Source: Echinimonas agarilytica
GTDB lineage: Bacteria > Pseudomonadota > Gammaproteobacteria > Enterobacterales > Neiellaceae
NCBI RefSeq assembly: GCF_023703465.1
Contig: NZ_JAMQGP010000002.1
Coordinates: 186,001-250,000, forward strand
Direction: 5' to 3'
DNA: 64,000 nt
Shown: piece after piece, positions 1 through 8,694 of the stretch
Layout: each line of letters opens with the position of its first letter
Position numbering within the stretch: position 1 is the stretch's first letter
The notes under the pieces: generated by a model
Told to the model about the DNA's origin: nothing
Seen by the model: only the letters and a program-made list of their open reading frames with translations
Database searches by the model: none
Program-made: the position numbers and the translations under genes

Positions 1-212
1 TCGGCTGCTAGGCGGTCAATGTTGGGGGTTATTGCATCGCCTCCCCACACTCCTACATAGTTATTCAGATCGTCCACCGCAATCATAAGCACATTCATCG
101 GCTTTTGAGAGGGCATCGATTGTTGCGAGATATCTGGTGACGATTGGCTGCAACCCAACAAGGCGCCAGCTGAGCAATAGACGGCTGAAACTAGCCATGT
201 TTTGTAATGCAT
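1..212 (-). CDS. Sulfatase family lipoprotein, N-terminal part only
   Basis: The reading frame enters from the window edge and starts at an ATG whose reverse complement is at 210-212, so only the first 70 residues are visible. Residues 1-21 form a lipoprotein signal ending in the lipobox LLGC, with C21 as the lipidated cysteine. After a short linker comes the sulfatase metal-site strand (NVLMIAVDDLN, residues about 40-50) and then TPNIDRLA, the usual N-terminal signature of type I sulfatases, closest to the iduronate-2-sulfatase-like group. The catalytic C/S-x-P-x-R motif lies outside the window, so the subtype and need for a formylglycine maturase cannot be judged. A surface-anchored sulfatase would release sulfate from sulfated polysaccharides; the substrate is unknown. 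The family call is confident, the substrate is not. Confidence 0.85.
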   Translation of the reverse strand, partial: MHYKTWLVSAVYCSAGALLGCSQSSPDISQQSMPSQKPMNVLMIAVDDLNNYVGVWGGDAITPNIDRLAA

Positions 213-468
213 GTGGAATTCCAAAGTTAGAAGTGATCGCTTTTATATAACCTTATTTATGATGGTGATGGGTATGCGTTAACCGGCTCAATGCTAAGGG
301 GTAATGAATCATGTGACAGTTTTCGCAGCCTGACTTCAAACTTTTTATGAGGAATGGCACTGCTACATTTATTTTATCTCACGTCATAATTTGTAACATT
401 CTATAGTCGCCCGTACATATGTAAATTTGGCTGTTACCCTGGTAAATAACAGCCATTCGAGAGGTTAT

Positions 469-660
469 ATGTTTGGTGGTGGTTTAAAATCTTATTTGGT
501 CGCAGGTGCGAAAAGTACAAATGGTGTTAAAAAAGAATCGAGCGAAGTATTCGTCGCCTACAATGAATTTGAAGTGAAGAAACAAGCTGAACAATGTGGG
601 TTTGTTGATTATGAGATGACTTTACTCGACAACGAAGATCCGCAGCGGAAGTTCAGTTAA
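469..660 (+). CDS. Small hypothetical protein (63 aa)
   Basis: I do not recognise this protein. The frame is open from a TTG at 427, but the ATG at 469 is preferred because it has AGAGG about five bases upstream. The product is charged and soluble-looking, with no membrane segment or signal peptide. It starts with a Gly-rich stretch (MFGGGLKSYLV) and ends in acidic and polar residues. It is bounded by the divergent sulfatase and the convergent Gfo/Idh gene, whose stop is 21 bases beyond its own stop, so it is probably monocistronic. Codon use looks coding, but with no family assignment the gene remains tentative. Confidence 0.5.
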   Translation: MFGGGLKSYLVAGAKSTNGVKKESSEVFVAYNEFEVKKQAEQCGFVDYEMTLLDNEDPQRKFS

Positions 661-680
661 CCGAGAGCATTCAGCTTCAT

Positions 681-1664
681 TTATACGTCGGCTGGGTAAT
701 GAACTCCCAACTGCTTTCTACTTTGATCGATGAGCCTCAATGTTGTTTCAGAGCGCTGCCATGTATTGATGGTCGATTCGTTATGACGTTTTAGAATTAG
801 CGCTATGAAGTGGGTCAGTTCGTAACTCATGGTTGGTTTGAGAGTACCAACATCCAGCTGCACCATTTCTTCGTTGCGATGGGCAAATCGAATCGCTCTG
901 GGTTGAGCGATAAAATCAACCTCAATGCGGCCGTTTTCCCCTAAAATCTCAGTTAAATGACTGCCGTCGTTTACCTTCGAGTAAATGATGCTAGCTTGGC
1001 AGTGCTGATATTGAAGCAGCAACTGACCACATCCATCTACTCCCGTTTCTAGTAACGTGCCTTTGGCCACAATATCATCGGGCACGCCTAGTAAATGAAC
1101 GGCGCTTGCCAGCGGGTAAATGCCGATGTCCATTAGTGCGCCATTTGAAAATTCAGGGTTGAAAGCATTGGGGCGTTCGCCTTGCTTAAACTTGTCATAG
1201 CGCGAGGAGTACTGACAATACTGCGAGATGAACTGGCGAATTGGGCCTATTTGGGGCAAAAACTCTTTTATTTTCGTAAACGCAGGTGTCATTGTCGGCA
1301 TCATCGCTTCCATCAGCGTAACGTTGTTTTCAGCCGCAGTAGTGGCCATCGCTTGGAACTCGATGGCGTTTGAGGCTGCGGGTTTCTCCACTAAAACATG
1401 CTTGCCAGCATTCATCAATGCGATGGCTTGAGGGGCATGAAAGCTAGTGGGCGAAGCAATATAAACAGCATCAAAATGCGGACTTTGGCACAATGCATTA
1501 AAATTTGTGTAGGTGTATTCTGCTTGGTGTTTGGCAGCGAACTCCGTGGCGGTGTGTTGGTGTCGAGAATACACGGTAGTGAGTTTAAACTGAGCGACAT
1601 GCTTGGAAGCGTCTAACAGGCGCTCAGTAATAAAGTTGGTGCCAATAATAGCAAATCGAATCAT
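681..1664 (-). CDS. Gfo/Idh/MocA family NAD(P)-dependent oxidoreductase
   Basis: Predicted 327-residue dehydrogenase. It opens with the Rossmann strand and loop MIRFAIIGTNFIT, has the conserved VEKPAASN segment (EKP is the family's catalytic-lysine signature) at roughly residues 95-105, and continues into the GFO_IDH_MocA C-terminal domain (MDIGIYPLASAVHLLG region). A longer in-frame start at 1751 exists but would overlap the upstream gene and adds residues unlike the family; the ATG at 1664 follows an AAGG and begins exactly at the Rossmann fold. Relatives act on sugars, inositols or biliverdin-like substrates; the substrate here is not predictable. It sits 34 bases downstream of the NIT-like gene and may be co-transcribed with it. 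Confidence 0.85.
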   Translation of the reverse strand: MIRFAIIGTNFITERLLDASKHVAQFKLTTVYSRHQHTATEFAAKHQAEYTYTNFNALCQSPHFDAVYIASPTSFHAPQAIALMNAGKHVLVEKPAASNAIEFQAMATTAAENNVTLMEAMMPTMTPAFTKIKEFLPQIGPIRQFISQYCQYSSRYDKFKQGERPNAFNPEFSNGALMDIGIYPLASAVHLLGVPDDIVAKGTLLETGVDGCGQLLLQYQHCQASIIYSKVNDGSHLTEILGENGRIEVDFIAQPRAIRFAHRNEEMVQLDVGTLKPTMSYELTHFIALILKRHNESTINTWQRSETTLRLIDQSRKQLGVHYPADV

Positions 1665-1698
1665 GATCGAGGCCTTGTCAGTTGGATAGTGCTCGATT

Positions 1699-2520
1699 TC
1701 ATGAGGCGTGTTTTTGAGCCTGTTGACGAACTTGCAGCAATCCTGCGTCAAATTCTTTCATCACAGTTTCTAGAGCGTCGGTGGCAATGCCAAAATATTT
1801 GGTCGCCGTAATGCTGGGTTCTTGAATCGTGATTTCATTTTGTATGGATGCTAGCAAAGGTGTCAGCTTTGTTCGACATAAATTATTGTTGCACACCTGA
1901 TTGTAGGAACTGAGTTTGCTGTGCAAATATTTGAGTCTGATTCTTTCGACACTTCCACAATGGTGTGCTGCTGCGACTCCGGTTCCCAAGGCTCGCGCCT
2001 GGCCAATAAATTCAGCATTAAAAAGTAGCGATTGCCATAAATGCTCAGCTGAAAGTTGCCCGTCAATGGTGAGTTCTTGCAGGTGATGTTGCTCTGCACA
2101 ATCCTCAATTAAATGTAAAATATTCAGGATTAAACGATTGTGTTGCTCAAGAGAATATGACGGGGTGTGATTGATATAGTTTGCCGACAATCGTTGCCAA
2201 TGATCAAGAATTCCTTCCCATCGCGACGTGCTTGAGATCCAGTCTCCTTGGCTTTTGAGTGCCCGTATTTGGCGTTCAATTTGTTGCTGAACTTGCCCAA
2301 TTTTAATCGCCATATCTTTATCGCCGTTCAGGAACGCAGTGGTCAACCCCCGGTGCTGCTGCATGGGCGTTAAAAATGCACGTAGGCTTTGTAGCCATTC
2401 AATGCCGTGCTGATATCGAGCGAGGTGACGCGCATGCGAGCGCCGAATTTTCAAAATGCTAAACACTGCTAATAAGACGAGCATTGCGCAAACAGTAAGT
2501 GGAAGAGTGATGATGTCCAT
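1699..2520 (-). CDS. Membrane-anchored NIT-domain-like protein
   Basis: A 273-residue protein with one N-terminal membrane segment (about residues 3-22), a basic stop-transfer stretch and an all-helical cytoplasmic region. The segment around MQQHRGLTTAFLNGD resembles the opening helix of NIT (nitrate/nitrite-sensing, four-helix) domains, which typically carry a Q-x-E/H-R-G motif. No HAMP, kinase, GGDEF or methyl-accepting output follows, so it would be a sensor without its own output. The ATG at 2520 is chosen over the TTG at 2526 because AAAGG lies nine bases upstream. The gene begins 12 bases after the stop of the chemoreceptor gene, which suggests translation from one mRNA and a joint function. 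The NIT assignment is by eye and moderate. Confidence 0.6.
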   Translation of the reverse strand: MDIITLPLTVCAMLVLLAVFSILKIRRSHARHLARYQHGIEWLQSLRAFLTPMQQHRGLTTAFLNGDKDMAIKIGQVQQQIERQIRALKSQGDWISSTSRWEGILDHWQRLSANYINHTPSYSLEQHNRLILNILHLIEDCAEQHHLQELTIDGQLSAEHLWQSLLFNAEFIGQARALGTGVAAAHHCGSVERIRLKYLHSKLSSYNQVCNNNLCRTKLTPLLASIQNEITIQEPSITATKYFGIATDALETVMKEFDAGLLQVRQQAQKHAS

Positions 2521-2532
2521 GAACAACTACCT

Positions 2533-3645
2533 TTATTGGATCATGCTTTGCAAGTGTTCTGCAACGTCGGCTGTTTGTTTTGCCATTGTTGCGTTATCTG
2601 TTGCTGTACGTGCAACATTCTCAATATGTTCTGATATTTCTCGTGTTGCCACCGCTTGCTGCTCAGTTGCACATGCAATTTCAGAAATCTGATTGGAAAC
2701 GAGCTCGGTCGTTTCGACAATATTTTCAAGTGCGGTAAATGCGTTTTCAACACTACCGAGGCACTCGTCCGTGCGGGTCACTACTTGCGTCATTCTTGTA
2801 CCAACCAGCTGCATGTTTTGTGTCACACTTGAAGCTTGCTCTGTAATTGAATTGGCCGACTCATGACTCCGATGCGCCAATGCTCGGACTTCGTCAGCGA
2901 CGACAGCAAAGCCTCTGCCATGTTCTCCTGCTCGAGCGGCTTCAATCGCCGCATTGAGTGCTAACAAATTTGTTTGTTCGGCAATTTCTCGAATAATTTC
3001 AGACATACTGACCACTGTTTTCAGGTTGTCATCCAGAGAAGACATCAATTTGCCGGTCTCTTGAGCGCGAGCTGAAACGTCGTTGACTTGTTTAGAAGCA
3101 CTTTTCAGTGCGGAGTAACCTTGCTCGCATATGCCTCGAGCACTTTCTGCGGCCTGTTGTGTTTGCTCTATTCGATTAGACACCTCGCTAATACTTTGAG
3201 ATATCTCAGTGGTTGCCGCCGCAGTGCTATTGGTGGCTGCGGATTGGTTTAGGGAGTGAGTTGCGACTTGATTCGCATTGTTGGCAAGCTCCGATGTGGA
3301 AAAGCTCATTTCGTGAACGACGGCTTCGAGAGACTGATTTTTTCGTCCGTTTATTCTGAGCATGTCCACCATGGGTTCTTGAATATCTCGGAGAGGGCCG
3401 ATTAACCATCGTTCGACATGGTTGTCATGGGAACTCTCAAGTGCATGCAGGTAGTGACTCAGTGCATTTCGATCACGAGCAATGGAATACATAAAAAAGG
3501 CTGAAATGCTTAAACTTATATAGCCCAGAGCGAATGCGACTTCAATTGCGCCAAAGCCAAATGCAATTATAGGAGGCAATAGCATTGCGAATGTCAGTTT
3601 GCTGCATCCATTGCATCCAAGCTGCTGCATGAAGTGATTAATCAT
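2533..3645 (-). CDS. Methyl-accepting chemotaxis protein lacking a periplasmic sensor domain
   Basis: A 370-residue chemoreceptor. Residues about 18-53 form two membrane helices with almost no loop, so there is no periplasmic ligand domain and no recognisable HAMP. The rest is a cytoplasmic coiled coil containing the highly conserved hairpin tip ([18 protein letters not shown] followed by [18 protein letters not shown]), which contacts CheA/CheW. No C-terminal CheR/CheB tether pentapeptide is present (it ends HLQSMIQ). The N-terminus carries a Cys-x2-Cys motif (GCNGCSK, residues 10-16), unusual for a chemoreceptor. The following gene encodes a membrane-anchored NIT-like protein that could supply the missing sensor. 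No clear Shine-Dalgarno is seen for ATG 3645; an internal ATG at 3630 is an alternative. Confidence 0.9.
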   Translation of the reverse strand: MINHFMQQLGCNGCSKLTFAMLLPPIIAFGFGAIEVAFALGYISLSISAFFMYSIARDRNALSHYLHALESSHDNHVERWLIGPLRDIQEPMVDMLRINGRKNQSLEAVVHEMSFSTSELANNANQVATHSLNQSAATNSTAAATTEISQSISEVSNRIEQTQQAAESARGICEQGYSALKSASKQVNDVSARAQETGKLMSSLDDNLKTVVSMSEIIREIAEQTNLLALNAAIEAARAGEHGRGFAVVADEVRALAHRSHESANSITEQASSVTQNMQLVGTRMTQVVTRTDECLGSVENAFTALENIVETTELVSNQISEIACATEQQAVATREISEHIENVARTATDNATMAKQTADVAEHLQSMIQ

Positions 3646-4034
3646 TTGTGACTACGGATTAGTTTGATCATGCAGGAAGTACTGCAAGCTGCGTTCCACC
3701 GCCATGAAAATAAGAAGGATCTAAACTAAGGAATGTTTCCAAACCCTTGGAACATCAGTGAATCTTTTATGTGTGTGTAAAAAAAATTGACAATCGGGGT
3801 GGGAAGATTTGGTGCATTTAACGTTGACGAACAGTGCCCTTTTTTGGGGCGGGTGGTTAATTTTTTATGGGGAATGTGCAAAGTTGGTGCGTTTGTTTGA
3901 ATGTTGTGGGTCGTAATCACAGAACATTCCTACTGTCTTGATCCTAAGCATTTTTTAAAACAGATTTAGGCCTAAAATGGGAGCTTATTCGTTCTCTCTC
4001 TAATATTGCAATAGACTTTCAACAGGAACTTAAC
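3646..4034. other. Intergenic region between divergent chemoreceptor and SLC13 genes
   Basis: About 390 bases with no convincing gene. A 64-codon minus-strand frame at 3726-3920 lacks a ribosome site and family features and is rejected. The region must hold divergent promoters. The clearest element is a perfect 12-bp palindrome TTTAGGCCTAAA at 3965-3976, about 60 bases before the SLC13 start, a possible operator. Confidence 0.4.
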
Positions 4035-5456
4035 GTGACTCGTAAGGACATTCTTCGATTTGTGGTGGCATTTGGCGTTCCGCTAATTTTGCTACTGTTG
4101 CCCCGTACTGCTTTTGGTATTGAAGGTTTGACGCTGCAAGAGCAACGCGTTATTGCGATATTTGCGATGGCAGCATTGTGTTGGGTTCTAGAGCCTATCC
4201 CCATCTACTCAACGTCGGTACTGGTGATTGTATTAGAGCTGCTTGTTTTATCAGATAAAGGTTTGATATTCCTGAGAGCCGGTGCTGAGCAGGAAGGTTT
4301 TGGAACCCTACTGAGCTACAAAGATATCATGGCGACCTTTGCATCGCCGATTATCATGCTTTTCTTAGGCGGTTTTTTCTTAGCAATGGCTGCAACCAAG
4401 TATCGGCTCGATGTTAATTTAGCGCGTGTGTTATTGAAGCCGTTTGGCGAAAAGCCCTCCTTTGTCATGCTCGGTTTGATGGTGATTACTGCCATTTTCT
4501 CAATGTTTATGTCGAACACCGCAACCACCGCAATGATGTTGGCGATATTAGTGCCCGTGCTCTCTGTCTTCAAGCAGAGTGATCGGGGCAAGATAGCATT
4601 TGCCTTATCCATCCCTGTCGCTGCCAATATCGGCGGCATTGGTACACCCATCGGAACGCCTCCTAATGCCATTGCTTTGAAGTATCTAGTGGGTGATAAC
4701 ACCATTGGTTTTGGCGAATGGATGATGTTTGGTGTGCCGTTTGTCATTGTGATGCTAGCCATTGCATGGGCATTGTTGGTTTATTTATTTCCAAGTGATC
4801 AAGACAAAATGAAGCTGGAAATTAAAGGTCGCTTTTTAAAAACGCCTAAAGCTATCGTGGTCTATATCACTTTCGCGAGCACAATTATTTTATGGTTAAT
4901 GGGCGGGGCGCACGGCATGAATTCATATACTGTGGCGCTCATTCCTGTTGCTGTGTTTTCAGTGACACGAATTATCGGCAAAGAAGATCTTAGAAACATC
5001 TCTTGGGATGTGTTGTGGTTAGTTTCCGGCGGCTTTGCTCTCGGACTCGCATTGGATAAGACGGGTTTAGCCGCCAATGCTGTAAATGCGATCCCGTTTG
5101 CGCAATTTTCGCCTCTACTCGTGATTGCTGGGGCCGCATTTTTAAGCCTACTCATGGCCAACTTCATGTCTCATACAGCAACGGCTAACTTGCTCATGCC
5201 AATTGTGGCTGCTTTGGCAGTTACAATGGAAAGCCTTGCTGGATTTGGAGGCATGAAAGCGTTGCTATTGTGCGTGACCTTTGCAGCATCGCTTGGCATG
5301 TCTTTACCTATTAGTACGCCGCCGAACGCATTGGCACACGCTTCGGGTCATACATCCACTTCAGATATGGCCAAAGTAGGCGCCACACTAGGAATAGTTG
5401 GTTTGCTGCTCACATTTGCAATGGTGTATGTCATGAAGTTGATTGGATACGTTTAA
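4035..5456 (+). CDS. SLC13/DASS family sodium:anion symporter
   Basis: A 473-residue polytopic membrane protein of the divalent anion:Na+ symporter family (dicarboxylates, sulfate). The two inverted-repeat ion/substrate clamps are visible: SNTATTAMMLAI near residue 160 with the companion GIGTPIGTPPNAIA near 200, and SHTATANLLMPI near residue 380 with ISTPPNALAHAS near 425. The second clamp has SHT where the canonical motif is SNT. The start is GTG 4035, with AGGA seven bases upstream. It is followed after 7 bases by a receiver protein. Because cysDNC and a second SLC13 permease lie nearby, sulfate is a possible substrate, but C4-dicarboxylate transport is equally compatible with the sequence. 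Confidence 0.88.
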   Translation: MTRKDILRFVVAFGVPLILLLLPRTAFGIEGLTLQEQRVIAIFAMAALCWVLEPIPIYSTSVLVIVLELLVLSDKGLIFLRAGAEQEGFGTLLSYKDIMATFASPIIMLFLGGFFLAMAATKYRLDVNLARVLLKPFGEKPSFVMLGLMVITAIFSMFMSNTATTAMMLAILVPVLSVFKQSDRGKIAFALSIPVAANIGGIGTPIGTPPNAIALKYLVGDNTIGFGEWMMFGVPFVIVMLAIAWALLVYLFPSDQDKMKLEIKGRFLKTPKAIVVYITFASTIILWLMGGAHGMNSYTVALIPVAVFSVTRIIGKEDLRNISWDVLWLVSGGFALGLALDKTGLAANAVNAIPFAQFSPLLVIAGAAFLSLLMANFMSHTATANLLMPIVAALAVTMESLAGFGGMKALLLCVTFAASLGMSLPISTPPNALAHASGHTSTSDMAKVGATLGIVGLLLTFAMVYVMKLIGYV

Positions 5457-5463
5457 GGATTAG

Positions 5464-5946
5464 ATGATGCAGAAATTAATTGTTATTTGTGTTGATGATC
5501 AGCCCGAAGTCTTGAGTGCGGTGAGTCGTGATTTGGCGGCCTTGTCGAGTCATTGTGTGATTGAGGAATGCCAATCTGCTGCTGAATGTTTGGAGTTGCT
5601 CGATGAACTTGATGCTGAAGGAGCGCCAATTGCATTGGTCATATCAGATCATGTAATGCCTGCGATGACAGGAGTCGATTTGTTGACAGAGGTTAATTCT
5701 GATGAGCGTTTTAAACAGACGCACAAATTCTTACTCACAGGATTAGCCACACATCAAGATACCATTCGAGCCATCAACCAAGCGGGTATTGAGCAGTACT
5801 TTGAAAAAGCATGGAATCCGGATGAGCTTGTGCTTGAGTGTAAGCGTGCACTGACTCACTTTGTATTTGAGACAGGGCTTGATTATACCGAGTATCAACC
5901 AATCCTTGATGCTGAAAGCGTTTATATTCATTTAAGAAAAGTGTGA
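5464..5946 (+). CDS. Stand-alone response-regulator receiver protein
   Basis: A 160-residue CheY-like receiver with a short C-terminal extension and no DNA-binding or enzymatic output. The acidic pair (VDDQ, D11-D12), the phospho-acceptor D62 in VISDHVMPAMTG, the conserved T in FLLTGLA and the lysine in FEKAWNP are all present, so it should be phosphorylatable. The wording ISDHVMP...K-W-N-P is typical of receivers paired with HD-GYP or adenylate/diguanylate cyclase outputs. No histidine kinase is adjacent. It is separated from the SLC13 gene by 7 bases, has GGAT upstream of an ATGATG start, and is followed by a strong terminator, so the pair forms a two-gene operon. Confidence 0.88.
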   Translation: MMQKLIVICVDDQPEVLSAVSRDLAALSSHCVIEECQSAAECLELLDELDAEGAPIALVISDHVMPAMTGVDLLTEVNSDERFKQTHKFLLTGLATHQDTIRAINQAGIEQYFEKAWNPDELVLECKRALTHFVFETGLDYTEYQPILDAESVYIHLRKV

Positions 5947-5963
5947 CCCTGAATCACTATCAA

Positions 5964-5992
5964 CGAGTACTTGTCATTAAGTACTCGTTTTT
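5964..5992 (+). terminator. Rho-independent terminator of the SLC13-receiver operon
   Basis: A perfect 9-bp stem (CGAGTACTT/AAGTACTCG) with a six-base loop, followed by five T residues, starts 17 bases after the receiver stop codon. Confidence 0.9.
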
Positions 5993-6100
5993 CTATATGT
6001 TTTCTTATGCGAATTAGTAATAGAAATTGAAATTTATATAACTATTCCAAAGCATTCTTTGCGAAATAGTTTGAGCTCTATATAGTGTGTGGCAATACCC

Positions 6101-6127
6101 CAAAAGTACTTTTGAGTGAGCATGCTC
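6101..6127. promoter_or_regulatory. Two adjacent palindromes upstream of cysD
   Basis: A perfect 14-bp palindrome (CAAAAGTACTTTTG, 6101-6114) is followed three bases later by a perfect 10-bp palindrome (GAGCATGCTC, 6118-6127). They lie about 40-60 bases upstream of the predicted cysD promoter, where an activator of sulfur genes could bind. Which protein binds is unknown; a CysB-type regulator is only a guess. Confidence 0.4.
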
Positions 6128-6160
6128 AGCCAAAAGGGAGGGGAAACCGGGAATGATCAA

Positions 6161-6192
6161 TTTATTGTAAATAAATGGTTATTCGGTACAAT
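6161..6192 (+). promoter_or_regulatory. Predicted sigma-70 promoter of cysD with overlapping palindrome
   Basis: TTGTAA (6165-6170) and TACAAT (6187-6192) are separated by 16 bases and would start transcription near 6199, about 30 bases before cysD. The -35 lies inside a 15-base palindrome (TTTATTGTAAATAAA, 6161-6175), so a regulator bound there would compete with polymerase. Confidence 0.5.
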
Positions 6193-6228
6193 TCTGCCCA
6201 GTTATTGTTGGGATACTAGACCAAATAT

Positions 6229-7137
6229 ATGGACGCACATACGCTTACTCACCTCAAGGCTCTCGAAGCCGAAAGCATTCACATTATCCGTGAAGTAGCT
6301 GCTGAATTCGATAATCCTGTCATGCTTTATTCGGTTGGAAAAGATTCTGCCGTGATGCTGCATTTAGCGCGTAAGGCATTTGCGCCGGGCAGACTTCCAT
6401 TCCCGTTGCTGCATGTTGATACCAACTGGAAATTTCGCGAAATGATTGAATTTCGTGATTACATGGCGAAAAAATACGATTTCGACCTGTTGGTGCATAA
6501 AAATCCTGAAGGCATGGAAATGGGAATTAGCCCATTTGAACATGGCAGCGCGAAGCACACAGATATCATGAAAACCCAAGGTTTAAAGCAAGCTTTAAAT
6601 CAGTATGGTTTTGATGCAGCCTTTGGTGGTGCGCGTCGTGATGAAGAAAAATCTCGCGCGAAAGAGCGTGTGTATTCTTTCCGTGATAAGCACCATCGTT
6701 GGGACCCTAAAAACCAACGTCCAGAGCTTTGGAATGTCTACAACGGTAAAGTGAATAAAGGCGAGAGTATTCGCGTATTCCCTCTGTCAAACTGGACGGA
6801 GCTAGATATCTGGCAGTACATCTACCTTGAAAACATCGAAATCGTTCCTCTATATAAAGCTGAGAAACGTCCAGTGGTTGAGCGCGATGGCACTTTGATC
6901 ATGGTCGATGACGATCGCATGCCAATTGAAGAGGGAGAAGAGATTCAACAACGTATGGTTCGATTCCGTACTTTAGGTTGTTACCCTCTGACAGGCGCAG
7001 TGGAATCAGAAGCCACAACTTTGCCTGAAATCATTCAAGAAATGCTGCTGACTAAAACATCGGAGCGCCAAGGACGTGTGATTGATCACGACCAAGCGGG
7101 CTCGATGGAGCAGAAGAAAAAAGAAGGCTACTTCTAG
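6229..7137 (+). CDS. cysD: Sulfate adenylyltransferase subunit 2
   Basis: A 302-residue catalytic subunit of ATP sulfurylase, the same length as E. coli CysD. It makes adenosine 5'-phosphosulfate (APS) and pyrophosphate from ATP and sulfate, driven by GTP hydrolysis in CysN. The PP-loop is SVGKDS at residues 35-40, followed by the family segment [15 protein letters not shown] and the C-terminal [14 protein letters not shown]. The ATG at 6229 gives the family start. It is the first gene of a cysD-cysN-permease-cysC-cysQ cluster; a 132-base spacer separates it from cysN. Confidence 0.97.
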   Translation: MDAHTLTHLKALEAESIHIIREVAAEFDNPVMLYSVGKDSAVMLHLARKAFAPGRLPFPLLHVDTNWKFREMIEFRDYMAKKYDFDLLVHKNPEGMEMGISPFEHGSAKHTDIMKTQGLKQALNQYGFDAAFGGARRDEEKSRAKERVYSFRDKHHRWDPKNQRPELWNVYNGKVNKGESIRVFPLSNWTELDIWQYIYLENIEIVPLYKAEKRPVVERDGTLIMVDDDRMPIEEGEEIQQRMVRFRTLGCYPLTGAVESEATTLPEIIQEMLLTKTSERQGRVIDHDQAGSMEQKKKEGYF

Positions 7138-7269
7138 CCCCAGTTTGGTTGGTTAGAGATGCGATTGAACCGACGATTCGTCGAAGGTTTATAAGTACAA
7201 CGATAATTCAGTGATTTGCGCTCGATATCGCGAATTGCTAGAAAACTTGCATACATGCAGGAGTTTGGA

Positions 7270-8694
7270 ATGAGTCACGCCTCGGATTTGATTGCTGAAG
7301 ATATTGAAGCGTATCTAAAACAGCACGAACAAAAGGATTTGCTCCGCTTTTTAACATGCGGAAGCGTTGATGATGGTAAAAGCACCTTAATCGGTCGTTT
7401 GCTACATGATTCAAAGATGATCTATGAAGATCAACTTTCAGCGATTAAAAAAGATTCGCAAAAATTTAATACCACTGATGAAGAGTTTGATCTTGCGTTA
7501 CTCGTAGACGGCCTTCAATCAGAGCGAGAGCAAGGCATTACGATTGACGTGGCGTACCGTTATTTCTCAACGGATAAGCGCAAGTACATCATTGCCGACA
7601 CGCCAGGCCATGAGCAATATACGCGCAACATGGCAACCGGTGCATCAACCTGTGATTTAGCAATTTTGATGATCGATGCTCGTCACGGTGTTCAGGTTCA
7701 AACTAAACGTCACAGCTTTATTGTGTCGTTGCAAGGCATTCGTCAGGTTGTTGTTGCTATTAATAAAATGGACTTGATGGGCTTTTCGGAAGACGTCTTC
7801 AATAGTATTAAAGAAGACTACTTAAAGTTTGCCGAAAGCTTAAATATTCCAAGCATTAAGTTTGTTCCAATCTCAGCATTGAAAGGCGACAACGTTGTTG
7901 ACCGCAGCTCTCAGAGCGATTGGTATCATGGCGAAACGCTGATGGAAATGCTTGACTCTGCAAATGTTGGCGCAGCTCGCAACCTGGAAGATTTTCGTTT
8001 ACCAGTCCAATACGTGAATCGTCCAAATCTTGATTTTCGTGGCTTCTGCGGAACAATTGCTGCTGGTATCGTTCGCAAGGGTGACGTCATCACTGCATTG
8101 CCATCGGGTAAATCATCAAAAGTGAAATCAATCGTCACTTTTGAAGGTGAGCACGAAGAAGCATTTTCTCCGATGGCCGTTACGCTGACGCTTGAAGATG
8201 AAATTGATATTAGTCGCGGCGATATGATTGTTCATTCGAATAATCAGCCTGAAGTTGCAGACTCTTTAGATGTTCATATTGTGTGGATGTCAGAAGATGC
8301 ATTGGTTGCCAATAAGCAATACGACGTTAAATTGGCAACAAAAACTGTGAGCGGTTCGATTAGCGATATTGAATACCTAATTGACGTGAACACGTTGGAA
8401 CAACAAGATGCAGTGCGTTTGAGCTTGAATGAAATTGGCCGATGCCAGTTGCATTTGAACCAACCTGTTGCATTTGATGCGTATGACAAAATACCAGGTA
8501 CCGGTGCATTCATTATTATCGACCGTTTGACTAACGTTACGGTTGGTGCAGGCATGGTAATAGGCAAAGGCCGTGGCGAACATACAACGACAGAAGGTAA
8601 CTTCAGTGAGTTTGAATGGGAGTTAAACGCTCTGATTCGCAAGCATTTCCCACATTGGGATGCAAAAAACTTAAGTGAGCTTCTGAAAAAATGA
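7270..8694 (+). CDS. cysN: Sulfate adenylyltransferase subunit 1 (GTPase)
   Basis: A 474-residue EF-Tu-like GTPase that couples GTP hydrolysis to APS synthesis by CysD. G1 is GSVDDGKST (residues 31-39), G3 is DTPGHEQY and G4 is NKMDL; domains 2 and 3 are beta barrels as in elongation factors. The open frame extends to 7216, but the ATG at 7270 has AGGAG upstream and gives the E. coli length. There is no fused APS kinase at the C-terminus, consistent with the separate cysC. Its stop overlaps the next start (ATGA at 8691-8694), indicating coupled translation with the permease. Confidence 0.97.
   Translation: MSHASDLIAEDIEAYLKQHEQKDLLRFLTCGSVDDGKSTLIGRLLHDSKMIYEDQLSAIKKDSQKFNTTDEEFDLALLVDGLQSEREQGITIDVAYRYFSTDKRKYIIADTPGHEQYTRNMATGASTCDLAILMIDARHGVQVQTKRHSFIVSLQGIRQVVVAINKMDLMGFSEDVFNSIKEDYLKFAESLNIPSIKFVPISALKGDNVVDRSSQSDWYHGETLMEMLDSANVGAARNLEDFRLPVQYVNRPNLDFRGFCGTIAAGIVRKGDVITALPSGKSSKVKSIVTFEGEHEEAFSPMAVTLTLEDEIDISRGDMIVHSNNQPEVADSLDVHIVWMSEDALVANKQYDVKLATKTVSGSISDIEYLIDVNTLEQQDAVRLSLNEIGRCQLHLNQPVAFDAYDKIPGTGAFIIIDRLTNVTVGAGMVIGKGRGEHTTTEGNFSEFEWELNALIRKHFPHWDAKNLSELLKK

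Noticed and set aside
3726-3920. 64-codon minus-strand ORF upstream of the chemoreceptor
   Set aside because: No Shine-Dalgarno and low-complexity composition; it lies in the divergent promoter region.
4316-4762. 148-codon minus-strand ORF inside the SLC13 gene
   Set aside because: Shadow frame of a clearly recognisable transporter.
6101-6228. Sulfur-related riboswitch (SAM type) before cysD
   Set aside because: No conserved riboswitch core is visible; the palindromes are better explained as protein-binding sites.
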